Shown here: piece after piece, positions 14,213 to 20,543 of the stretch
Layout: each line of letters opens with the position of its first letter
Numbering within the stretch: position 1 is the first letter of the stretch
Assembly (NCBI GenBank): GCA_035642125.1
Contig: DASQSZ010000074.1
Coordinates: 1 to 20,543 of the forward strand
Origin: CALAED01 sp937891035
GTDB taxonomy: Bacteria; Actinomycetota; Actinomycetes; Streptosporangiales; Streptosporangiaceae
Direction of reading: 5' to 3'
Length of the DNA stretch: 20,543 nucleotides
Translations under genes and position numbers: made by a program
Notes under the pieces: model-generated
Database searches by the model: none
What the model was told of the DNA's origin: nothing
What the model saw: the letters and a program-made list of their open reading frames with translations, nothing else

Positions 14213-14226
14213 TCGAAGCGCTTCGA
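14213..14226. promoter_or_regulatory. even LacI-type palindrome between GH53 and GH74
   Basis: TCGAAGCGCTTCGA is a perfect 14-bp palindrome with a CG centre, the form used by many LacI/GalR proteins. It differs from the odd CGAAA-N-TTTCG sites of the xylan genes, so a regulator outside the window is likely. Confidence 0.6.
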
Positions 14227-14362
14227 CCCTCTCGGCAGGTCAGCAGGCAGATGAGTATGGAAAGCGGTTGCCGAATGCTGAAAGGCGGGATTGACCGCAC
14301 CCCGGCGAGCGTGTGAATCTCACGCCGCGCGTCCGGAACAGCTCGACAGGAGGCGGCCGCAC

Positions 14363-17077
14363 ATGCGTACCAAGTTGTATTCGCCGAGGGCTCTGCTCTG
14401 TGCACTCGCGAGCCTGCTGCTTGCGACAATGGTCGGCCTCATCGCCCAGACGCTCACGCCGGCGGCGTCGGCCGCCGCGTCCGATCCGTACAACTGGAAG
14501 AACGTGCAGATCGGCGGCGGCGGCTTCGTCCCCGGCATCATCTTCAACCAGAGCCAGCGCGACCTGATCTACGCGCGCACCGACATCGGCGGCGCCTACC
14601 GGTGGAATCAAAGCTCACAGTCCTGGATCCCGCTCCTCGACTGGGTGGGCCAGAGCAACTGGGGCTACAACGGCGTGGTCAGCATCGCCACCGACGCGGT
14701 CGACCCCAACAGGGTGTACGCGGCCGTCGGCATGTACACCAACAGCTGGGACCCCAACAACGGCGCCATCCTGCGCTCGACGAACAAGGGCGACTCATGG
14801 CAGATCAGCCCGCTGCCGTTCAAGCTGGGCGGGAATATGCCGGGGCGCGGGATGGGCGAGCGCCTCGCGGTTGACCCCAACCGCAACAGCGTCCTGTACT
14901 TTGGCGCGCCGAGCGGGAACGGCCTGTGGCGCAGCACCGACTCGGGCGCGACCTGGTCGAGGGTGACCAACTTCCCGAACGCCGGCAACTACGTGGCTCA
15001 GCCGGGCGACCAGTACCTCGGTGACAACCAGGGCGTCGTGTGGGTGACGTTCGACAAGCGGACGGGGACGGCCGGCAACGCCACGCAGACGATCTACGTC
15101 GGGGTGGCCGACAAGCAGAACACCGTCTACCGCACCACCAACGGCGGCTCGTCGTGGGAGCGGGTGGCCGGGCAGCCGACCGGCTACATAGCGCACAAGG
15201 GCGTGCTGGACACGACCAACGGCTATCTGTACATCGCGACCAGTGACACCGGCGGCCCGTACGACGGCGGCAAGGGCGACGTGTGGCGCTACACGACGGC
15301 TACGGGGACCTGGACGCAGATCAGCCCGGTCCCGTCAAGCAGCGCCGACGACTACTTCGGCTACAGCGGCTTGACCATCGACCGGCAGCGCCCGAGCACG
15401 ATCATGGTCGCGACGCAGATCTCGTGGTGGCCGGACGCCATCTTCTTCCGCAGCACCGACAGCGGCGCCACCTGGACGCGGGTCTGGGACTTCACCTCCT
15501 ACCCCAACCGCAGCTTCCGCTACACCCAGAACATCTCCTCCGTACCGTGGCTGACCTTCGGCACCAATCCGCAGCCACCAGAGGTGACACCCAAACTCGG
15601 CTGGATGAACGCGTCCGTGGAGATCGACCCGTTCAACTCGGGCCGGATGATGTACGGGACGGGCGCGACGATCTACGGCACGACCAACCTCACCAACTGG
15701 GACTCCGGCGGCCAGTTCACGATCACGCCGATGGTGAAGGGGCTTGAGGAGACGGCCGTGCTCGACCTGATCAGTCCGCCGTCCGGCGCCCCGCTGGTCA
15801 GCGGGCTCGGTGACATCGGCGGCTTCCGGCACACCAACCTGGACGCCATCCCGGCCATGATGTTCACCCAGCCCAACTTCACCAGCACGACGAGCCTCGA
15901 CTACGCCGAGACCAACCCGAGCACGATGGTGCGGGTCGGCAACTTCACCGACTCCGACCGCCCGAACGACAGCCACGTCGCCTTCTCCACCGATGGCGGG
16001 GCGAACTGGTTCCAGGGCGGCGAGCCGGGCGGGGTCAACAGCGGCGGCACCGTCGCGGCGGCCGCGGGCGGCGGCAGGTTCGTGTGGGCGCCGGGCGACC
16101 CGGGGCAGCCGGTCGTCTACTCGGTGGGCTTCGGCACCTCCTGGAGCCAGGCCTCCGGCGTGCCGGCGAACGCGATAGTCGAGTCCGACCGCGTGAACCC
16201 CGGCAAGTTCTACGCCTTCTCCAACGGCACGTTCTACGTGAGCACCAACGGCGGGCAGACGTTCAGCTCGACGGGCGCGACGGGCCTGCCATCCTCCGGC
16301 GTGCGCTTCAAGGCGATGCCGGGCCGCGAAGGCGACATCTGGCTGGCCGGTAGCACCGGGTTGTTCCACTCGACCAACTCCGGGGCGAGCTTCACCAAGC
16401 TGTCGAACGTGGCCAGTGCCATCAACGTCGGCTTCGGCCGGGCGGCGCCGGGCCAGACCTACATGGCGCTGTTCACCATCGGCACGATCGACGGCGTGGC
16501 GGGCGTCTACCGGTCCGACAACGCGGGCGCGTCGTGGCTGCGGATCAACGACGACCGGCACCAGTACGGCAACGCGGGCGAGGCCATCACCGGCGACCCG
16601 CGGATTTACGGCCGCGTCTACCTCGGCACCAACGGCAGGGGCGTGCTGTACGCCGACCGGACCGCCGGCACGACGCCGCCGACCACGCCGCCCACGACCT
16701 CGCCCCCCACGACGCCGCCGACCACGCCGCCGACCACGCCGCCGACCACGCCGCCCCCCACGACGCCGCCGGTCTCCGGGGGCTGCACGGCGAGCTACAA
16801 GGTCGTCAACTCCTGGGGCGGCGGCTTCCAGGCCGACGTGTCGGTGACCGCGGGATCAGCGGCGATCAGAGGCTGGCGGGTGTCGTGGACGTTCGCCAAC
16901 GGTCAGACGATCAGCCAGCTGTGGAACGGCACGCTGTCGCAAAGCGGCGCCAACGTCTCTGTGACGAACCTGAGCTACAACGGCGCCCTTTCGGGCGGCG
17001 CCTCCACATCGTTCGGCTTCAGCGCAAGTCAATCCGGAACCAACGCGGTACCTGCCGTCACATGTACCGCGAGTTAG
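14363..17077 (+). CDS. secreted GH74 xyloglucanase with CBM2
   Basis: A 904-residue extracellular inverting endo-xyloglucanase. The signal peptide (about 1-37) is followed by two seven-bladed propellers (about 40-765), with BNR-like repeats such as STDSGATW and TTNGGSSW. The two expected catalytic aspartates are present: Asp74 in ARTDIGGAYRW and Asp484 in LGDIGGFRH. A TTPP-rich linker (770-803) leads to a C-terminal CBM2 (808-904) with end cysteines and Trp residues typical of cellulose binding. ATG 14363 is preferred, with AGGAGG 9 bases upstream; the open frame back to 14291 lacks an SD and would block the signal peptide. A pectate lyase gene follows after 76 bases. Exo-acting, reducing-end-specific relatives exist, so endo action is the likelier but unproven reading. 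Confidence 0.96.
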   Translation: MRTKLYSPRALLCALASLLLATMVGLIAQTLTPAASAAASDPYNWKNVQIGGGGFVPGIIFNQSQRDLIYARTDIGGAYRWNQSSQSWIPLLDWVGQSNWGYNGVVSIATDAVDPNRVYAAVGMYTNSWDPNNGAILRSTNKGDSWQISPLPFKLGGNMPGRGMGERLAVDPNRNSVLYFGAPSGNGLWRSTDSGATWSRVTNFPNAGNYVAQPGDQYLGDNQGVVWVTFDKRTGTAGNATQTIYVGVADKQNTVYRTTNGGSSWERVAGQPTGYIAHKGVLDTTNGYLYIATSDTGGPYDGGKGDVWRYTTATGTWTQISPVPSSSADDYFGYSGLTIDRQRPSTIMVATQISWWPDAIFFRSTDSGATWTRVWDFTSYPNRSFRYTQNISSVPWLTFGTNPQPPEVTPKLGWMNASVEIDPFNSGRMMYGTGATIYGTTNLTNWDSGGQFTITPMVKGLEETAVLDLISPPSGAPLVSGLGDIGGFRHTNLDAIPAMMFTQPNFTSTTSLDYAETNPSTMVRVGNFTDSDRPNDSHVAFSTDGGANWFQGGEPGGVNSGGTVAAAAGGGRFVWAPGDPGQPVVYSVGFGTSWSQASGVPANAIVESDRVNPGKFYAFSNGTFYVSTNGGQTFSSTGATGLPSSGVRFKAMPGREGDIWLAGSTGLFHSTNSGASFTKLSNVASAINVGFGRAAPGQTYMALFTIGTIDGVAGVYRSDNAGASWLRINDDRHQYGNAGEAITGDPRIYGRVYLGTNGRGVLYADRTAGTTPPTTPPTTSPPTTPPTTPPTTPPTTPPPTTPPVSGGCTASYKVVNSWGGGFQADVSVTAGSAAIRGWRVSWTFANGQTISQLWNGTLSQSGANVSVTNLSYNGALSGGASTSFGFSASQSGTNAVPAVTCTAS
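16670..16771 (+). repeat. 12-base repeats encoding the TTPP linker of GH74
   Basis: Copies of a 12-base unit close to ACCACGCCGCCG encode a run of TTPP with single TSPP and TPPP variants (residues 770-803). It is a flexible interdomain linker; a shorter relative is present in the GH10-CBM2 protein. Confidence 0.9.
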
Positions 17078-17092
17078 AAACCCCTGAGGTGG

Positions 17093-17106
17093 CGCTGGAA
17101 ACAGCG
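17093..17106 (+). other. small GAAA-loop hairpin between GH74 and pectate lyase
   Basis: CGCTG (17093-17097), loop GAAA, CAGCG (17102-17106) form a 5-bp stem with a GNRA tetraloop in the 76-base gap. It is too weak to be a sure terminator and could be a processing or stabilising element. Confidence 0.3.
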
Positions 17107-17153
17107 GGGTGCATATGTCGCGACGGCACACGACAAGTGAAAGGCCCACCCTC

Positions 17154-18113
17154 ATGCCTCAAAAGACGCTCACCAAATGGCGCGCCGTCATGGCCGCCGC
17201 CACCCTCGGCGTGGCCGCCGTTACGGTCGGCATCGCCGCCCGCCCCGCGCTCGCCGTGGGTTCGCCGACCGGCTGGGCGGCCCAAAACGGCGGTACGACG
17301 GGAGGCGGCGGCGCCGCCACCGTCACGGTCACCACGGCCTCGGCGCTGGACAGTGCCTTGCAGTCGAGCAGCCCGCTCAACGTGCGGGTGTCCGGCATGA
17401 TCTCGCTGTCGGGCATGCACCGGGTGGCCTCGAACAAGACCGTGTTCGGCGCGGGCTCCGGCTCCGGCCTGCGCGGCGGCGGGCTGAACGTCTCGTCGGT
17501 GCGCAACGTCATCATCCAGAACCTGGTCTTCACCGGCGCCGACGACGACGCGATCAACGTGCAGAGCTCCACCAACGTGTGGATCGATCACAACGACCTG
17601 ACGGACGGGAACGACGGTCTCACCGACATCAAGCGCGGCTCCGACTTCGTCACGGTGTCGTGGAACCGCTACCACGGCCACGACAAGACGGCGCTGCTCG
17701 GCCACGACGACGGCAACGGCTCGCAGGACCGCGGGCACCTGCGGGTGACCTATCACCACAACTGGTTCGACGGCACCAACCAGCGTCATCCGCGGGTGCG
17801 GTTCGGCAACCCGGTGCACGTCTACAACAACTACTACAGCAATATCGGCGACTACGGCATCGCGTCCACGATGGAGGGCGGAGTGCTGGTCGAGAGCAAT
17901 TACTTCGAAAATGTCGAAGACACCTACCACCTCGGCGAGGGTTCCTCCCCGCCGGGGTCGCTGGTGGCACGCAACAATTTCTTCGTCAACTCACCCGCCG
18001 GCCAGACCGGCGGCAGCGTGGCCGGTATTCCTTACGGCTACAGCGTCGACTCGGCGGCCAATGTCAAGTCCATCGTGACGGGCCGCGCGGGCGTCGGGAA
18101 GTTGGGCCTGTGA
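17154..18113 (+). CDS. secreted PL1 pectate lyase
   Basis: A 319-residue extracellular polysaccharide lyase that cleaves polygalacturonate by calcium-dependent beta-elimination. A signal peptide (about 1-33, ending PALA) precedes the right-handed beta-helix. Calcium-site residues lie in DGNDGLTDIK (151-160), with an Asp-rich GADDDAINV upstream. The catalytic arginine pattern RxPxxR is RHPRVR (211-216). WIDHNDL and YHHNWFDG are further family signatures. ATG 17154 fits the signal peptide, with AAAGG about 10 bases upstream; the frame is open to 17109 without a better SD. It probably shares a transcript with GH74, since the gap is short and no strong terminator lies in it. A strong hairpin follows 89 bases after the stop. 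Confidence 0.95.
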   Translation: MPQKTLTKWRAVMAAATLGVAAVTVGIAARPALAVGSPTGWAAQNGGTTGGGGAATVTVTTASALDSALQSSSPLNVRVSGMISLSGMHRVASNKTVFGAGSGSGLRGGGLNVSSVRNVIIQNLVFTGADDDAINVQSSTNVWIDHNDLTDGNDGLTDIKRGSDFVTVSWNRYHGHDKTALLGHDDGNGSQDRGHLRVTYHHNWFDGTNQRHPRVRFGNPVHVYNNYYSNIGDYGIASTMEGGVLVESNYFENVEDTYHLGEGSSPPGSLVARNNFFVNSPAGQTGGSVAGIPYGYSVDSAANVKSIVTGRAGVGKLGL

Positions 18114-18202
18114 TGACCTGACGATCCTGGCCGGACCAACGTACGGGTGGCACTCCCACAGGGCAGCGACAAGTAGCCAGGGTGCGTTGGGGTGATGGGA
18201 GC

Positions 18203-18236
18203 GCGCCCGGCACGACAGCCACCTCGTGCCGGGCGC
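18203..18236 (+). terminator. terminator of the pectate lyase transcript
   Basis: A perfect 13-bp stem, GCGCCCGGCACGA (18203-18215) with TCGTGCCGGGCGC (18224-18236), has an 8-base loop. It includes the GCCCGGCAC core also found in the terminator at 11832. Confidence 0.8.
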
Positions 18237-18276
18237 TCAACTGTGCCTCGGCGGGCAGGCGTTCGCTAGGTAAAAC

Positions 18277-18330
18277 CTCCGGCCGGGCAGGTCGTACGAG
18301 TTGCGGGAGGGGCCATCCACCCGGCCGGAG
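18277..18330. repeat. 11-bp inverted repeat with 32-base loop
   Basis: CTCCGGCCGGG (18277-18287) is the exact reverse complement of CCCGGCCGGAG (18320-18330). It lies upstream of the acyl-CoA synthetase gene and could be a second terminator or a leader structure. Confidence 0.55.
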
Positions 18331-18486
18331 TGACCTGAGGCCAGACCGTCGGACTTGCCGCTCCGGCCATACTATTTGCGGCGAACTGCGCCGCCCAATA
18401 ACCTCGCGTCACTTCGTTACCTTCGTCATCTTCGGACGCTGTCACCAGGGGTGGCGTGCGCGGCGCGTAAGGGCCATGGTGAAGGC

Positions 18487-20127
18487 ATGATTTCCTACGC
18501 GTCCGGCCCGTCGGCGACGCCGCTGCTCGGCGACACCATCGGCGCCGACTTCGACCGCACAGTAGCCGCGTACGGCGACAGAGAGGCCTTGGTCGATCGG
18601 CCGGCGGGTCACCGGTGGACCTATGGGGAACTGGCCGCCGAGGTGGACGCGGTGGCGCTCGGGCTGCTCGCGCGCGGCGTGCGGGCCGGCGACCGGGTCG
18701 GCATCTGGGCGCCGAACCGCGCGGAATGGGTGTTCGTGCAATACGCCACCGCCAAGATCGGTGCCATCCTGGTCAACATCAATCCGGCCTACCGCGTGCA
18801 CGAGCTTGAGTACGTGCTCCGGCAGGCGGGGATCCGCACGCTGGTCGCGGTGCCCGCGTTCAAGACCTCCGACTACGCGGCGATGATCGACGAGGTCGCG
18901 CCGAAATGCCCGGAGCTGCGGGACGTCCTGCTCATCGGGGGCGCCGAGTGGACCGATCTCGTGGACACCGGCCGGGCCGCCGACCCGGCGCCGCTGGCGG
19001 AGATCGCGGCGGAGCTGAACGCGGACGACCCGATCAACATCCAATACACGAGCGGGACGACCGGGTTCCCCAAGGGCGCCACGCTGTCGCACCACAACAT
19101 CCTCAACAACGGATACTTCGTGGGCGGGCTCTGCGGCTACACCGAGCGCGACCGCGTCTGCGTCCCGGTGCCGTTCTACCACTGCTTCGGCATGGTGATG
19201 GGCAACCTGGCGGCCACCAGCCGGGGCGCCTGCGTGGTCATCCCGGCGCCGTCGTTCGATGCGGCCGCGACCCTCGAAGCGGTCGCGGCCGAGCGCTGCA
19301 CGTCGCTGTACGGGGTACCGACGATGTTCATCGCCGAGCTCAACGCCCCGGACTTCGGCTCCTACGACCTGACGTCGCTGCGCACCGGGATCATGGCCGG
19401 TTCGCCCTGCCCCGTCGAGGTGATGAAGCAGGTCATCGAGCGGATGGGAATGACCGAGGTGGCGATCTGCTATGGCATGACCGAGACCTCGCCGGTATCC
19501 ACGCAGACCAGGGCGGACGACTCGCTGGAGCGGCGGGTCTCCACCGTCGGCCAGGTGCATCCCCACCTCGAAGTCAAGATCATCGATCCGCGGACCGGCC
19601 GGACGGTGCCGCGCGGCACGCCGGGCGAGTTTTGCACGCGCGGCTACTCGGTGATGCTCGGCTACTGGGAGGAACCGGAAAAGACGGCCGAGGCGATCGA
19701 CCGGGCACGCTGGATGCACACCGGCGACCTCGCGGTCATGGACGACGAGGGGTACGTCAACATCACCGGCCGGATTAAAGACATGGTCATCCGCGGCGGC
19801 GAGAACATCTACCCGCGCGAGATCGAGGAGTTCCTCTACAGCCACCCGGACATCCTGGACGCCGCGGTCGTCGGCGTACCGGACGCCAAGTACGGCGAGG
19901 AGCTCATGGTGTGGCTGCGGATGCGGCCGGGGGCCGCGCCGCTGGCCGCCGAGTCACTGCGCGAGTACTGCCTCGGCAAGCTGGCGCACTACAAGATCCC
20001 GCGGTACGTCCACATCGTGGACGAGTTCCCGATGACGGTGACCGGCAAGATCCGCAAGGTGCAGATGCGGGCCGAGGCCATCGACATCCTCGGCCTGTCC
20101 GAGGTGGCCAGGACCGAAACCGCCTGA
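18487..20127 (+). CDS. acyl-CoA synthetase (AMP-forming, FadD-like)
   Basis: A 546-residue ligase of the ANL superfamily that activates a carboxylic acid to acyl-AMP and then acyl-CoA. Motifs in order: the P-loop YTSGTTGFPKGA (187-198), YGMTE (329-333), HTGD, the hinge region GRIKDMVIRGGENIYP, and the adenylation lysine Lys521 in VTGKIRK. The length and motifs fit medium- or long-chain fatty acyl-CoA synthetases; luciferase-like or aryl-acid ligases are less likely. ATG 18487 has GGTGA 4 bases upstream and begins a typical N-terminus; the frame is open to 18355. It has no evident link to the polysaccharide genes. It converges on a methyltransferase gene with a shared terminator between them. 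The acid substrate is not readable from sequence. Confidence 0.93.
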   Translation: MISYASGPSATPLLGDTIGADFDRTVAAYGDREALVDRPAGHRWTYGELAAEVDAVALGLLARGVRAGDRVGIWAPNRAEWVFVQYATAKIGAILVNINPAYRVHELEYVLRQAGIRTLVAVPAFKTSDYAAMIDEVAPKCPELRDVLLIGGAEWTDLVDTGRAADPAPLAEIAAELNADDPINIQYTSGTTGFPKGATLSHHNILNNGYFVGGLCGYTERDRVCVPVPFYHCFGMVMGNLAATSRGACVVIPAPSFDAAATLEAVAAERCTSLYGVPTMFIAELNAPDFGSYDLTSLRTGIMAGSPCPVEVMKQVIERMGMTEVAICYGMTETSPVSTQTRADDSLERRVSTVGQVHPHLEVKIIDPRTGRTVPRGTPGEFCTRGYSVMLGYWEEPEKTAEAIDRARWMHTGDLAVMDDEGYVNITGRIKDMVIRGGENIYPREIEEFLYSHPDILDAAVVGVPDAKYGEELMVWLRMRPGAAPLAAESLREYCLGKLAHYKIPRYVHIVDEFPMTVTGKIRKVQMRAEAIDILGLSEVARTETA

Positions 20128-20147
20128 TCCAGGCCCCGCCGGTCGGC

Positions 20148-20193
20148 CAGTGGCCCGCAGTCAGCGGGCGCGGTCAGCCGACGCGGGCCACTG
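20148..20193. terminator. bidirectional hairpin with alternative pairing
   Basis: CAGTGGCCCGC (20148-20158) pairs perfectly with GCGGGCCACTG (20183-20193). Its GCCCGC part can instead pair with GCGGGC at 20164-20169 around a 5-base loop. It lies between convergent genes and overlaps the methyltransferase stop. Confidence 0.6.
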
Positions 20194-20543
20194 CGCCGTA
20201 TATCGAAACGTCGGCGGCGGATGGGCGTTCGTCGGGTGGCGTGTCGTTGCGCCAGTCGGGAAGTGCGGTGATGCCGGGGTCGACGATGTCCATCGCGGCG
20301 AAGAACCGGGCGAACTCCGCCCGGTTACGAAGTCGTATGGACCCTTTGCTGCGCTCGCTTTCGCGCTTTGCCGCGGCTTTGACGTCGGTGGCGTTCGGCG
20401 CCGGCAGGAAATCGGTGGTGGGGTGGGACATGGCGAGGTAGCTGCCCGGCGCGAGCGCGCCGGTCAAGCGCGCGACGTGATCGTGGGGCCGCTCGTCGTC
20501 GGCGACGAATTGGGCGACGGCGATGAGCATGAGTGCGACGGGC
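20174..20543 (-). CDS. SAM-dependent methyltransferase, DUF574 type (5' part beyond window)
   Basis: The last 123 or so codons of a gene that enters from the right edge. The visible part matches the C-terminal half of the actinobacterial DUF574/Methyltransf_19 family: PVALMLIAVAQFVADD, then PGSYLAMSHPTTD, and a closing region around RNRAEFARFFAAMDIVDPG. Family members are about 270 residues, so the SAM-binding N-terminal half is outside the window. An internal ATG at 20530 is not the true start, since the conserved strand continues upstream of it. These proteins are abundant in Streptomyces and relatives and their substrates are mostly unknown. It converges on the acyl-CoA synthetase. Confidence 0.85.
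   Translation of the reverse strand, partial: PVALMLIAVAQFVADDERPHDHVARLTGALAPGSYLAMSHPTTDFLPAPNATDVKAAAKRESERSKGSIRLRNRAEFARFFAAMDIVDPGITALPDWRNDTPPDERPSAADVSIYGAVARVG

Larger units (their letters stand above)
18114..18486. other. 373-base non-coding region between pectate lyase and acyl-CoA synthetase
   Basis: It holds the pectate lyase terminator and a large inverted repeat, then the leader of the acyl-CoA synthetase. A TACTAT (18370-18375) could be a -10 box, but no matching -35 was found. I see no RNA gene or believable small gene in it. Confidence 0.5.

Noticed and set aside
16670..16771. A tandem repeat resembling a small CRISPR or satellite array
   Set aside because: The 12-base units encode the in-frame TTPP linker between GH74 and CBM2; there are no spacers.
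18413..18440. Repeated CTTCG bases upstream of the acyl-CoA synthetase as an operator
   Set aside because: Short, irregularly spaced and not palindromic.

Overview
The window is very GC-rich, has long actinobacterial-type genes with strong Shine-Dalgarno (SD) sequences, and carries secreted plant-polysaccharide hydrolases with CBM2 modules and TTPP linkers. This points to a high-GC filamentous actinomycete. A Streptosporangiales-like soil actinomycete is my guess from gene style only; nothing in the window fixes the genus.

Layout. (1) Bases 1-3559: a cytochrome P450 running off the left edge (minus) and, divergently, an MMPL-family RND transporter (plus). A promoter with an operator-like palindrome in its spacer lies between them. 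(2) Bases 3690-11817: a xylan-degradation island. Two secreted GH10 endo-xylanases (one with a CBM2) and a LacI-family regulator are on the minus strand. Divergent from them is a two-gene operon of a GH3 beta-xylosidase-type enzyme and a GH43 beta-xylosidase/arabinofuranosidase, both without signal peptides. (3) Bases 11893-12525: a small alpha/beta hydrolase. (4) Bases 12561-18113: a GH53 endo-galactanase with an N-terminal discoidin-like domain (minus), divergent from a GH74 xyloglucanase with CBM2 and a PL1 pectate lyase (plus). (5) Bases 18487-20127: an acyl-CoA synthetase. (6) From 20174 to the right edge: a partial SAM-dependent methyltransferase (minus).

How it works together. The secreted xylanases would cut xylan to short oligosaccharides. 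After import by a transporter not present here, the cytoplasmic GH3 and GH43 enzymes would release xylose and arabinose. GH53, GH74 and PL1 extend the range to galactan side chains, xyloglucan and homogalacturonan.

The clearest non-coding signal is a family of palindromes of the form CGAAA-N-TTTCG. They lie upstream of both xylanases, the LacI gene and the GH3-GH43 operon. In the two best cases (xylanase 2 and GH3) they sit just downstream of a recognisable -10 box, as expected for a repressor. The two xylanase operators share the same internal layout. A different, even-length palindrome (TCGAAGCGCTTCGA) lies between GH53 and GH74, so that cluster probably answers to another LacI-type regulator. 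I saw no CRISPR array, tRNA, rRNA, insertion sequence or phage gene. The window looks like a well-organised but recognisable saprophytic locus rather than a wholly new kind of system.
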